Shown here: positions 42,756-52,218 of the stretch, in pieces | Layout: every line of letters begins with the position of its first letter | Position numbering within the stretch: position 1 is the first letter of the stretch | DNA from: JBNLBS01 sp050303415 | GTDB taxonomy: Bacteria; Pseudomonadota; Gammaproteobacteria; Methylococcales; Methylomonadaceae | Direction: 5' to 3' | NCBI GenBank assembly: GCA_050303415.1 | Contig: JBNLBS010000002.1 | Span: 1 to 64,000 of the forward strand | Length of the DNA: 64,000 bases | Made by a program: the position numbers and the translations under genes | Notes under the pieces: model-generated | Databases searched by the model: none | What the model was told of the DNA's origin: nothing | What the model saw: the letters and a program-made list of their open reading frames with translations, nothing else

Positions 42756-44777
42756 TTATTTAACACGCATACCCGGCTGCGCGCCTTCATCCGGATTTAA
42801 TACCCATAAATCCTTACCGCCTGGACCAGCGGCCAACACCATCCCTTCCGACAGGCCAAAACGCATTTTTCTGGGTTTCAGGTTGGCGACCACTACCGTA
42901 AGTTTGCCTTCCAGATCTTCCGGTGCATAGGCAGACTTTATGCCGGCAAAAATATTGCGGGTTTCATCGCCAATATCAACCGTCAGTTGCAACAGTTTAT
43001 CCGCCCCTTCAACATGGTCGGCTTTAACAATTTTACCTATACGCAGATCAAGTTTAGCAAAATCTTCAAATTCGATGGTATCAGCGATAGATTCAAATTT
43101 TTTCTCTACGGGCTTTGCAGTGGCTTCTTTTTCCAGATCCTGTTTTGAAGCTTCGATAATAGCGTCAATTTTATCCGCTTCCACCCTTGTCATCAGCGGT
43201 TTAAATTTATTGATCTTATGATTCAATAAAGGTTCTACATTATTTGGCCAGGCCTGCGCCGAAATATTTAAAAACTGCTCGGCATTTTCTGCCAGCACAG
43301 GAATAACCGGTTTCAAATAAGCCACCAGCAAACGAAACAGGTTGATTGCCATCGAACTGACTTCGTGCAGTTCAGCTTCTTTACCTTCCTCTTTAGCCAT
43401 TAACCAGGGTTTTTTCTCATCAATATACTGGTTGGCCTTATCTGCCAACTGCATGATTTCGCGCATGGCTTTGCCAAATTCGCGGTTTTCGTACAATTCA
43501 GCGATGATGTCATTGGCGGCGATAAACTGTTCATATAAGGCTGGTTCAGCACACTGTGCCGATAAAGTGCCATCAAAACGCTTATTGATAAAACCACTGC
43601 ACCGACTGGCAATATTAACAACTTTGCCCACCAGATCAGAATTGACCCGCTGACTGAAATCATCAAAGTTCAGATCCAGATCATCGACGCCATTGCTCAA
43701 TTTAGCGGCAAAATAATAACGCAAATACTCCGGATTCAAATGATCCAGGTAAGTCCGTGCTTTAATAAAAGTGCCGCGCGATTTGGACATTTTTTCGCCA
43801 TTGACCGTTAAAAAGCCGTGGGCAAAAATCGCGCTGGGCGTTCTAAAGTTGGCGCCGCTTAACATGGCCGGCCAGAACAGGGCGTGAAAATAGATAATAT
43901 CCTTGCCGATAAAGTGATACAACTCGGTCTTTGAATCTTTTGCCCAGAACTCGTCAAAATCCAGCCCCTGTTTATCACACAGATTTTTAAAGCTGGCCAT
44001 ATAGCCGATAGGCGCATCCAGCCAGACATAAAAATATTTGCCCGGTGCATCCGGTATTTCAAAACCGAAATAAGGCGCATCACGGGAAATATCCCATTGC
44101 TGCAAGCCACCTTCCAACCATTCGGACAGTTTATTACTCACCTCCGCCTGCAAATGTCCGGCCTTGGTCCAATCATGTAACATATCGGAAAAATCGGCCA
44201 GGTTAAAAAAGTAATGTACGGAATCTTTTTCAATCGGTTTTTCGCCGGAAACCACAGACACTGCATTTTTTAATTCCGTTGGGGCATAGGTGGCGCCGCA
44301 AGCCTCACAACTATCGCCATATTGATCGGCCGCGCCACATTTAGGACATTCACCCTTGATAAAACGGTCCGGTAAAAACATATTTTTAACCGGATCATAA
44401 GCCTGGGTAATGCTACGCGAACTGATATGACCACCCTCTCTTAAGCGTTCATAAATTAATGTAGAGAAAGCCTTGTTTTCCTCAGAGTGCGTACTGTGAA
44501 AATTGTCGAAATTAACGGAAAAACCGGCAAAGTCAGCTAAATGTTCCTTTTCAACCTGGGCTATTAATTCTTCCGGTTTAATCCCCATACTGTCCGCTTT
44601 AAGCATGATGGGCGTACCGTGGGTATCGTCCGCACAAACAAAATGGCATTGGTACCCGCGTTGTTTTTGAAAACGCACCCAAATATCCGTTTGTATATAT
44701 TCAACCAGATGGCCTAAATGTATCGAACCGTTAGCATAAGGTAAAGCACTGGTTACTAGAATTTTTCTATCCGACAT
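42756..44777 (-). CDS. metG: Methionyl-tRNA synthetase
   Basis: This enzyme has 673 residues from the ATG at 44777 (MSDRKILVTSALPYANG). A second Met 5 codons upstream is possible. The class I catalytic domain has the HIGH-equivalent HLGH in NGSIHLGHLVEY, the zinc-binding pairs CPKCG and CEACG, and KMSKS. An anticodon-binding helical domain follows, then a C-terminal EMAP-like tRNA-binding domain (about 570-673, DLRIGKIVKADHVEGADKL). It charges tRNA-Met. It is divergent from apbC, as in E. coli metG/mrp. Confidence 0.97.
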   Translation of the reverse strand: MSDRKILVTSALPYANGSIHLGHLVEYIQTDIWVRFQKQRGYQCHFVCADDTHGTPIMLKADSMGIKPEELIAQVEKEHLADFAGFSVNFDNFHSTHSEENKAFSTLIYERLREGGHISSRSITQAYDPVKNMFLPDRFIKGECPKCGAADQYGDSCEACGATYAPTELKNAVSVVSGEKPIEKDSVHYFFNLADFSDMLHDWTKAGHLQAEVSNKLSEWLEGGLQQWDISRDAPYFGFEIPDAPGKYFYVWLDAPIGYMASFKNLCDKQGLDFDEFWAKDSKTELYHFIGKDIIYFHALFWPAMLSGANFRTPSAIFAHGFLTVNGEKMSKSRGTFIKARTYLDHLNPEYLRYYFAAKLSNGVDDLDLNFDDFSQRVNSDLVGKVVNIASRCSGFINKRFDGTLSAQCAEPALYEQFIAANDIIAELYENREFGKAMREIMQLADKANQYIDEKKPWLMAKEEGKEAELHEVSSMAINLFRLLVAYLKPVIPVLAENAEQFLNISAQAWPNNVEPLLNHKINKFKPLMTRVEADKIDAIIEASKQDLEKEATAKPVEKKFESIADTIEFEDFAKLDLRIGKIVKADHVEGADKLLQLTVDIGDETRNIFAGIKSAYAPEDLEGKLTVVVANLKPRKMRFGLSEGMVLAAGPGGKDLWVLNPDEGAQPGMRVK

Positions 44778-44979
44778 AGTGTAAAATATCACGCAGCATA
44801 AAGATTAAATTAACCGCTCATTATTGCATAAAATATTATTTTCTTCAGTAAGTGGGTGGTTAAAACATTCCATTTAATAGGAAAAAATGTAAAAATAGCC
44901 CATATCCCGAGTATTTTACTTGGTTATTAAGCATTATACATTTCTTTCCTTGTTCAAGCTATTTAAGGGGCAGTAATAC

Positions 44980-46071
44980 ATGGCAAGTATTGACAACAGT
45001 ACAATAGAAAAGCAGTTATCGACATTTATAGATCCGCATACCGGCATGGACCTGATGTCCGGCAAAGCAGTTAAAGCCATTGAGCTTGAAGGCAATAATG
45101 CCAATATTAAGATAGAACTGGGTTACCCGGCAAAATCCTATATCGCACAGTTAAAATCCGAGCTGACTGCCCATTTGCAGCAACTCTCAGGGCTAGCAAG
45201 CGTTAATATCGATATCTCGTGTCATATTGTTGCCCATGCCGTTCAGCAAACACTAAAGCCTCTGCCCAATGTAAAAAATATTATTGCTGTCGCCTCGGGT
45301 AAAGGTGGCGTCGGTAAATCAACGACCTCAGTAAACCTGGCCTTGGCCCTGGCGGCGGAAGGCGCCAATGTTGGTGTGCTGGATGCCGACATCTATGGCC
45401 CCAGCATCCCCACTATGCTCGGCCTGTCCGGCCAGCCTGAAAGTATCGACGGCAAATCCATGCTACCCAAGGTTTCCTTCGGCATCCAAACTAATTCTAT
45501 CGGTTACCTGATCGATCAGGATCAGGCCATGATTTGGCGCGGCCCAATGGTTACCAGCGCCTTGCAGCAATTGCTTAAAGAAACCAGCTGGGACAATCTG
45601 GACTACCTGATCATTGATTTACCACCAGGTACCGGGGACATTCAATTGACTTTGGCGCAACAGATTCCTGTCAGCGGTGCATTGATTGTCACCACCCCAC
45701 AGGATATCGCCCTGATTGATGCCCAGCGCGGCTTAAGCATGTTCGAGAAAGTCAACGTGCCGGTATTGGGCCTGATAGAAAATATGAGTATTCATATTTG
45801 CAGTCATTGCGGTCATGAGGAAGCAATCTTTGGTGAAGGCGGCGGCCAAGCCATGGCGGAGAAAAATAATACCGAGCTGCTTGGTTCCCTGCCGTTGGAT
45901 ATTGCCATTCGCCAATATGCCGATGCCGGCAGACCCACTGTAGCCTCCGAACCAGAAAGCCGGATAGCCGAAATCTATAAAAGCATCGCTCGAAAAACGG
46001 CCGCCAGACTGGCATTACGGGCTAAGGACTTCAGCAGCAAATTCCCTAATATTGTGGTACAAAACACCTAA
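44980..46071 (+). CDS. apbC: Iron-sulfur cluster carrier protein ApbC (Mrp)
   Basis: This 363-residue P-loop ATPase has an N-terminal DUF59-like domain (about 1-95), the deviant walker A GKGGVGKST (about 107-115), PTMLGLSGQPESIDGK, and the cluster-binding CSHCG motif (about 270). It moves [4Fe-4S] clusters to apoproteins. It is divergent from metG across a 202-nt region that must hold both promoters. Confidence 0.95.
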   Translation: MASIDNSTIEKQLSTFIDPHTGMDLMSGKAVKAIELEGNNANIKIELGYPAKSYIAQLKSELTAHLQQLSGLASVNIDISCHIVAHAVQQTLKPLPNVKNIIAVASGKGGVGKSTTSVNLALALAAEGANVGVLDADIYGPSIPTMLGLSGQPESIDGKSMLPKVSFGIQTNSIGYLIDQDQAMIWRGPMVTSALQQLLKETSWDNLDYLIIDLPPGTGDIQLTLAQQIPVSGALIVTTPQDIALIDAQRGLSMFEKVNVPVLGLIENMSIHICSHCGHEEAIFGEGGGQAMAEKNNTELLGSLPLDIAIRQYADAGRPTVASEPESRIAEIYKSIARKTAARLALRAKDFSSKFPNIVVQNT

Positions 46072-46095
46072 ACAGGCTGGCGCTAGAACCCGGCC

Positions 46096-48927
46096 CTAGT
46101 CTGTTTTAGCGCTTTCACCATCCATTTTAGAATTATCCAGAGGAATGCTAAACTCAAATTTGGCACCATGACCGGAAATATTTTGCGCCCAAATTTTTCC
46201 GCCATGCCCGGTTATAACTTCCTTACAAATGGCCAAACCCAGCCCGGTTCCTCCAGCACCAGTTCTGGTCTTAGTGCTTTGCACAAAGGCATCAAAAATT
46301 GTATCCAGTTCGCCTTCAGGAATTCCAAGACCTTCATCCTGCATAGAAAAATACAACTGCCGATCCTTTTTTTCTATAACGACGGTAATTGCACCTGCTT
46401 TAGAATTAAACTTAATGGCATTGGACAACATATTAGATATGACTTGGGCAATACGAATAGCATCAAATTTACCGATGACCGGCTGCGTTGGCTTATTAAA
46501 TTGCAGGGTTAATGACAAGTCTTTCATTAACTGTTCCTGTTCATGGTAACAACTTTCAAAAATATCAACCAGATCAGTTTCTTTAAAATTCAATTCCATT
46601 TTACCCGCTTCAAGCTTGGACAAATCAAGCAGATCATTCAGCAACAGCAATAAGCGTTCACCACTGGTATGAATATTAATGAAATATTGTTGCAGTTTTT
46701 CTTTCGACGCCTTATCTATTTTTTTAATGCCAAAATTGGAGAAACTTAAAATACCGTGCATGGGGGTACGTAATTCATGCGAAATATTGGATAGAAAAAC
46801 CGATTTAGCCTGGTTAGCAACTTCGGCTCGCTCTTTAGCTTTAATGATCTCCTTGGTTGACTGATCGTTGGCAACAGCCAGCCCCATCAGCTGTCCAATG
46901 TTATTAAGCAACACTAACAACGAAGGTTCTCTGGAAGGATATGGGTCTGTGTATAAAAACAACACGCCTAATATTTTTCCGAAACATTCAAGCGGCACAA
47001 TGTAATGACCATGGGCGGTCATATCTTCAAACGTATGCTCATGTTCATGATCCTCAAAGCAATCATCTGAAATCCTTAGTTTTCCATGTAAAGCTGCTCG
47101 TCCACATAAACAGTCACCGACATTGATACACTGCTCTTTATAAACAAACTCACTTGAAAACTGACCATGAATAACAAACAATTCCAACTTATTTGTACTA
47201 TTGTTCAGCAAAAAAACACCCGCTTTATTCTGTACTTGCAAACCTTCAAAACTGCATAATAAAGCAAGTACTTTTTGAAAACGTTCAGCAATCGGCAGAG
47301 GCGTTTGAAAAGCCTTATAGATATCCGCCCGCAACAACGCATTGGTAGCCAAAAACTGTTGTTTTCTCTCCAACTCCTTAATTTTGGTAATATCCGTGCG
47401 TATGGAAATGTATTGCTTCGGTTTTCCTTGTTCATCCAATACCGGAAAAATCGTTGTATCAACCCAATAAGGGGAACCGTTTTTTGTCTTATTTTGAATT
47501 TCGCCTTGCCAAACCTTTCCGTTTGCAATAGTGCGCCATAAATCCTTGAAAAAATAGTCCGGATGATACTCAGATTTGATTACATTATGCTTTTTACCCA
47601 CTAATTCGGCATTGGAATATTGACTGATTTCGGTAAATTTACGATTAGCATAGGTAATAACTCCCTTTACATCGGTAATAGACATAATGGCATGCTGATC
47701 TAAGGCATCTCTTTGATACTGAATCTCCTGCAATAATTCTGCTTGTTTTTTCTCGTAGTTTTTACGTTCAGTAATATCACGGATAAAGGCATTAAACTCA
47801 TAACCGTTTTGTGTCTTAATCGGGGTAACAGCCAGCTCTATCGGAACCTCATGTCCATCACGGTGCACCGCTTCATATTCAACCACTCTATTAAGCACCG
47901 CTCCGTGCCCGGTTGATAAAAAATGCCGCAAGCCACTGCCATGATCATCCCGATAACGACTTGGAATCAAAAAGTCATCTATTTTCCTATTTATAACGTC
48001 TTGTTTAAGCCAGCCAAAAGTATCTTCAGCCTTTTTATTCCAACTGATGACTTCACCTTTAGCGTTTATTTGAATCAGTGCATCAAAAGCAGAATCGATA
48101 ATACTGCGGGTACGCTGTAAAAATTCTTTTTCTTGCTGGCGCAGTTTAGTTATTTCATAGGCAAGCTGCCTGTATCTCAATAATATAGGAACCATTATGG
48201 CAATAAGCATAACCATCACCACTACAACACTGATCATGATGATTAACGCGTTCTGCCCCATCCCGACTATTGCGCGCGAGCTTGGATGAGGCGTAAAAGT
48301 AGCGGCGGCCATTGCCGTATAATGCATCCCGGATGTAGCCAGCCCCATAAAAACAGCGCTTAAAATCTGTCGTTTATTAATAAACTGATAACTGTCCAGG
48401 TCGATTGCATGACGCTCTATCTTAAGAGCAATGGTAGCCAATAACACTGCCACACTGATGGAAACAATAACCAGACCCTTCTCATGAACAATATCGGCAT
48501 TTAATTGCATTGCAGACATGCCAATATAATGCATAAGTCCGATACCGGAACCTAAAAAAACGCCTCCAATCAGATAATGTGACCGACGATTATTTTCCTG
48601 CTGCATTATCCAGAATACAACACTACAAGCCAGAATCGCCGGCAGCACCGATATGACCGTTGTTAATAGATCGTAAGCAACAGCGATAGGCAAACTTAAA
48701 GCGATGATACCGATAAAATGCATGGACCAAATACCCAAACCCATGGTTGAAGCGCCAAAAATAACCCAGGTCATTTTATGCTTTTTCAATTTAGCAGAGC
48801 GCTGTCGTTCAGAAATACCAAATGCGGTGAAAGAGGCAAATATAGCAATGGTAATAGATAAAAGAACTAAAGGCGCACTATAACTTTTAATTAACACCTG
48901 CTCGGTTAAATGATGATTAAATTCCAT
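46096..48927 (-). CDS. MHYT-PAS-PAS-GAF sensor histidine kinase
   Basis: This 943-residue membrane sensor starts with a seven-TM MHYT domain (about 15-250), with motifs SMHFIG, LMHYIG and GMHYTA that are proposed to bind copper or a diatomic gas. Two PAS domains follow (about 275-400 and 405-525), then a GAF domain (about 545-690). The kinase core has the H-box SNISHELRTPMHG (His near 718), the N-box AQVISNMLSNAIKFN, G1 DEGLGIPEGE and G2 GTGLGLAI. There is no receiver domain and no response regulator nearby, so it is an orphan kinase. Signal and partner are unknown. Confidence 0.9.
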   Translation of the reverse strand: MEFNHHLTEQVLIKSYSAPLVLLSITIAIFASFTAFGISERQRSAKLKKHKMTWVIFGASTMGLGIWSMHFIGIIALSLPIAVAYDLLTTVISVLPAILACSVVFWIMQQENNRRSHYLIGGVFLGSGIGLMHYIGMSAMQLNADIVHEKGLVIVSISVAVLLATIALKIERHAIDLDSYQFINKRQILSAVFMGLATSGMHYTAMAAATFTPHPSSRAIVGMGQNALIIMISVVVVMVMLIAIMVPILLRYRQLAYEITKLRQQEKEFLQRTRSIIDSAFDALIQINAKGEVISWNKKAEDTFGWLKQDVINRKIDDFLIPSRYRDDHGSGLRHFLSTGHGAVLNRVVEYEAVHRDGHEVPIELAVTPIKTQNGYEFNAFIRDITERKNYEKKQAELLQEIQYQRDALDQHAIMSITDVKGVITYANRKFTEISQYSNAELVGKKHNVIKSEYHPDYFFKDLWRTIANGKVWQGEIQNKTKNGSPYWVDTTIFPVLDEQGKPKQYISIRTDITKIKELERKQQFLATNALLRADIYKAFQTPLPIAERFQKVLALLCSFEGLQVQNKAGVFLLNNSTNKLELFVIHGQFSSEFVYKEQCINVGDCLCGRAALHGKLRISDDCFEDHEHEHTFEDMTAHGHYIVPLECFGKILGVLFLYTDPYPSREPSLLVLLNNIGQLMGLAVANDQSTKEIIKAKERAEVANQAKSVFLSNISHELRTPMHGILSFSNFGIKKIDKASKEKLQQYFINIHTSGERLLLLLNDLLDLSKLEAGKMELNFKETDLVDIFESCYHEQEQLMKDLSLTLQFNKPTQPVIGKFDAIRIAQVISNMLSNAIKFNSKAGAITVVIEKKDRQLYFSMQDEGLGIPEGELDTIFDAFVQSTKTRTGAGGTGLGLAICKEVITGHGGKIWAQNISGHGAKFEFSIPLDNSKMDGESAKTD

Positions 48928-49152
48928 TAATAGCGTTATATTAAATGTCTGCAGAAATTAACATTATAATTCCGGAACATAAGATATAAATGTTAATTAA
49001 CAATCATTTCCGTCATTACAATTTGGGCTTTACATTTTGAATATAGCCCATACAGATAGGTTATTCAAAAAATAGTTTATCGATTTATTTTGTGCTAAAC
49101 ACTTGCTCTGTGGTAAAAAGGCACATTTATTTAACAGCTATTTTTTATATTA

Positions 49153-49719
49153 ATGAGTATTAAGTCGGATAAGTGGATACGCCGCATGGCGGAACAACAG
49201 GGCATGATTGAACCTTTTGAAAGCGGCCAGGTGAGAAATTCCGAGCAAGGCCGGGTCATTTCCTATGGCACGTCCAGTTATGGTTATGATGTTCGTTGTT
49301 CCGATGAATTTAAAATTTTTACCAATATCAACTCGGCAATAGTTGATCCCAAAGACTTTGATAACAACAGTTTTGTCGATATTAAATCGGATGTCTGTAT
49401 TATTCCACCTAATTCATTTGCCCTGGCCCGCACCGTGGAATATTTCAGGATTCCGCGTGATGTACTAACCGTTTGCCTGGGTAAATCAACCTATGCCCGT
49501 TGCGGTATTATTGTTAACGTAACGCCATTGGAACCGGAATGGGAAGGCCATGTCACACTGGAATTTTCCAACACCACTCCGTTACCGGCAAAAATATATG
49601 CCAACGAAGGCGTAGCGCAAATGTTATTTTTTGGTGGCGATGAGGTGTGCGAAACATCGTATAAAGACCGCGGCGGAAAGTATCAGGGCCAACAAGGGGT
49701 TACCTTACCCAAAGCCTAA
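49153..49719 (+). CDS. dcd: dCTP deaminase
   Basis: This 188-residue trimeric enzyme converts dCTP to dUTP for dTTP synthesis. It matches the family throughout: SYGTSSYGYDVR, the catalytic region GKSTYARCGIIVNVTPLEPEWEG, and LEFSNTTPLPAKIYANEG. No dUTPase-fusion features are seen. A strong terminator follows. Confidence 0.97.
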   Translation: MSIKSDKWIRRMAEQQGMIEPFESGQVRNSEQGRVISYGTSSYGYDVRCSDEFKIFTNINSAIVDPKDFDNNSFVDIKSDVCIIPPNSFALARTVEYFRIPRDVLTVCLGKSTYARCGIIVNVTPLEPEWEGHVTLEFSNTTPLPAKIYANEGVAQMLFFGGDEVCETSYKDRGGKYQGQQGVTLPKA

Positions 49720-49734
49720 GCGGGCGACAAGACG

Positions 49735-49770
49735 GAACACAGCAGCCGGATGCTGTGTTCAATCATTTTT
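49735..49770 (+). terminator. Rho-independent terminator after dcd
   Basis: GAACACAGCA (49735-49744) pairs with TGCTGTGTTC (49751-49760) over a 6-nt loop, then AATCATTTTT. The stem can also serve the convergent ycgL gene. Confidence 0.88.
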
Positions 49771-50041
49771 AATGCAGTTTAGTGTTTTTTGCCAATAATT
49801 CGCTGGATATTGTTGTTGGCGGCATTTGGATAAAAAAACCTTTTTCCTCCAGCCCCGCCATCACTTTAACTACATCTTCGTTAGCCAATTTGCGTTCAGG
49901 GCTTAACGTCAAATCCATGACAAACTCCAAACGACCAAAGCTGTTTAGCAAAGGCTCCGGCAACTCGGAAAAATCATCTTTTTGCCTCAAATATAAATAA
50001 AGTCCATCTTTTTTCAAGCTTTTATAGATAAAACATTGCAT
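49769..50041 (-). CDS. ycgL: YcgL domain-containing protein
   Basis: This 90-residue protein aligns with the small YcgL family: CFIYKSLKKDGLYLYLRQKDDFSELPEPLLNSFG (N-terminal half, split by my reading), then KLANEDVVKVMAGLEEKGFFIQMPP. Function is unknown. It is divergent from the CPBP gene. Confidence 0.9.
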   Translation of the reverse strand: MQCFIYKSLKKDGLYLYLRQKDDFSELPEPLLNSFGRLEFVMDLTLSPERKLANEDVVKVMAGLEEKGFFIQMPPTTISSELLAKNTKLH

Positions 50042-50110
50042 TGTTCAAAATAATTCAGTTAGATAAGACAGTTATTTTAACCTTAATTAACCAAGGAAAC
50101 GCGTTTAAAA

Positions 50111-50722
50111 GTGAATAGCGAGCCACTCAACTCAGAAAACTTTTTTAAAACTGCCTGCTATTTTGAAGCCGGTTTAATACTGGTTGCCATCCTGTTCGGC
50201 TGGATACTGGATGTCGATCCATTTGCCAACCTGTTTTTCTCCGAACCAGGCATACTATATGGCATTATCGGCACCGCACCATTGTTTATACTGTTTCTGG
50301 CGCTTAACCAGTTAAAATTCAACTCGGTAGTAGAAATCCGGGATTCATTACTGGAAACCTTAGGCCCTAGTCTGAGTAAGTGCCATTGGAGCGATTTGTT
50401 TGTGTTAGCGGCAATTGCCGGAATATCGGAAGAACTGGTATTCAGGGGCGTACTGCAACCCTATATGGAAAATACCTGGGGTATGTGGCAGGGGCTGATT
50501 ATCAGCAATATCATCTTCGGTTTTGTACACGCAATCACGCCCTTATATGCGGTACTGGCAACGCTGGTTGGGATTTATCTGGGCCTGTACCTGGATTACG
50601 ACAACCAAAGAAACCTGCTTACCCCAATTATTATTCATGGCCTATACGATTTTCTGGTTTTCCTGATACTGGTTAGCAATTATAAAAAAGAATTCGTTAA
50701 CCGGAATGATGAAACGTTTTAA
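50111..50722 (+). CDS. CPBP family intramembrane protease
   Basis: This 203-residue polytopic protein has about six TM segments. Motif 1, GISEELVFRGVLQPY, has the Glu pair at 107-108 and Arg112, and motif 2 is FGFVHAITP (His140), the catalytic residues of the CAAX-protease/bacteriocin-processing family. The start is GTG. It may cut membrane peptides or act as a non-catalytic scaffold. No bacteriocin or prenylation genes are nearby. Confidence 0.88.
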   Translation: MNSEPLNSENFFKTACYFEAGLILVAILFGWILDVDPFANLFFSEPGILYGIIGTAPLFILFLALNQLKFNSVVEIRDSLLETLGPSLSKCHWSDLFVLAAIAGISEELVFRGVLQPYMENTWGMWQGLIISNIIFGFVHAITPLYAVLATLVGIYLGLYLDYDNQRNLLTPIIIHGLYDFLVFLILVSNYKKEFVNRNDETF

Positions 50723-50739
50723 CCTCCTTGGTAAATACA

Positions 50740-51201
50740 ATGCTGGATTCAAGACACCTTAAAGCCGACCTTAAAATGCACTGGATAATCGTTTACATGA
50801 TGTTCCTGATGTTACCGACTTATCTATTGATCTGTCACTTTTTAGCCGATGACATTCAACTGCATTTACCCGAGCAGCAAAGATCCATTATTCGTACGGT
50901 ATTATATATACTTGCCATCATCGGCTTCCCGATGACCAATTTAATCCGCCATATACAACTGCGACTGAACCAGACCATGCCCGGAGACACCCCGGCAAAA
51001 AACCGTTATCTGGTCACCATCATCGTATCGATGGCATTATCAGAATCCAGTGGTATCTTTGGATTTATCATGTTCATCCTAGGAGATGACTTTAACACCC
51101 TGTATATCTTCACCGGTATGTCGGCGCTGGCTATGTTTTTGTACCGGCCCAAAATTGAAGAATATACCAGTGTGATTGAGGGAATGGAGACTCGGGTTTG
51201 A
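50740..51201 (+). CDS. Hypothetical membrane protein
   Basis: This protein has 153 residues from the ATG at 50740. A TTG start 4 codons upstream is possible. Hydrophobic segments lie at about 16-36, 51-70, 90-112 and 117-134, with a polar N-terminus and an acidic C-terminus. I do not recognise the family. It follows the CPBP gene by 17 nt in the same direction, so the two are probably co-transcribed. Confidence 0.65.
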   Translation: MLDSRHLKADLKMHWIIVYMMFLMLPTYLLICHFLADDIQLHLPEQQRSIIRTVLYILAIIGFPMTNLIRHIQLRLNQTMPGDTPAKNRYLVTIIVSMALSESSGIFGFIMFILGDDFNTLYIFTGMSALAMFLYRPKIEEYTSVIEGMETRV

Positions 51202-51276
51202 TTGACAAAAGTGAGCCTTAAGTTCACTTAATACATTGCCAATTTCATTCGTTGTGCGCCCGTCGAATCATAACCG

Positions 51277-51321
51277 AAATCACCGTAGCAGCCAACCGAG
51301 CGCATGCAGCTACGGTGATTT
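51277..51321. terminator. Bidirectional hairpin between membrane protein gene and trpC
   Basis: AAATCACCGTAGC (51277-51289) pairs perfectly with GCTACGGTGATTT (51309-51321) over a 19-nt loop, with short T and A runs around it. A second inverted repeat, GTTCCAAC/GTTGGAAC (51355-51362, 51372-51379), lies closer to trpC. Confidence 0.7.
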
Positions 51322-51395
51322 TAAAATTCAGGTCGCTGAGAAGCTAGCCCTCTTGTTCCAACCGTAATTAAGTTGGAACCAGTTCTACTCAGGTA

Positions 51396-52193
51396 CTAAA
51401 AAAACAATTCCCGCATTTTTTGACCTGGGCTGTCGGCACGCATAAATGCCTCTCCGACCAGGAAGGAATAGATATCATTATCCAGCATTAACTGTACATC
51501 GGCTTTGGTATGAATACCGCTTTCGGTGACTATAATACGGTCTGCCGGGATTTGCTTTTGCAATTCCAACGTGGTTTGTAACGAGGTTTCAAAGCTACGC
51601 AGATCACGATTATTAACGCCAATTAATTTAGTGTCTAATGGCAAGGCCCTTTCCAGTTCGTTGGCATCGTGCACTTCAACCAGTATATCCATACCCAGTT
51701 TGCGGGTGACTTCGGCCAGTTCCTGCATCTGCCCGTCAGAAAGGGCTGCAACGATCAGCAGGATACAGTCCGCACCTAAGGCTCTGGCTTCATAGACCTG
51801 ATAAGGGTCGATCATAAAGTCTTTTCTTAACACCGGCACCGGGCAGCTTTGCCTGACCATCTGCAGGTAAACTTCTGCACCCTGAAAATATTGTTTATCG
51901 GTTAACACCGACAGGCAGGTTGCACCATTCATGGCGTAATCCTGACCTATAGTTACCGGTTGAAAGTCTTCTCTGATGATGCCTTTGCTGGGCGATGCTT
52001 TTTTAATTTCAGCAATAATCGCCGGCTGCTTGTTATTTACTTTGCTCTCGATGGCCGCAGCAAAACCACGTGGCCCTTCTACATCTGAGCTGACTTCCTG
52101 CAGGTTCTCTACCGACATTTTCTGTTTACGGCCCGCAACTTCCGTTGCCTTGGTCTCGAGTATTTTTTTTAAAATATCTGGGGTATCTGTCAT
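51396..52193 (-). CDS. trpC: Indole-3-glycerol phosphate synthase
   Basis: This 265-residue TIM-barrel enzyme of tryptophan synthesis is not fused to TrpF. Signatures are the lysine-bearing AIIAEIKKASPSKGIIRE, VLRKDFMIDPYQVYEARALGAD, LVEVHDANELERAL and GVNNRDLRSFE. It is the last gene of trpEGDC, 25 nt after trpD. trpF, trpB and trpA are not in the window. Confidence 0.97.
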   Translation of the reverse strand: MTDTPDILKKILETKATEVAGRKQKMSVENLQEVSSDVEGPRGFAAAIESKVNNKQPAIIAEIKKASPSKGIIREDFQPVTIGQDYAMNGATCLSVLTDKQYFQGAEVYLQMVRQSCPVPVLRKDFMIDPYQVYEARALGADCILLIVAALSDGQMQELAEVTRKLGMDILVEVHDANELERALPLDTKLIGVNNRDLRSFETSLQTTLELQKQIPADRIIVTESGIHTKADVQLMLDNDIYSFLVGEAFMRADSPGQKMRELFF

Positions 52194-52218
52194 GTTATTT
52201 ATACTGTCTGGTCTTAAT

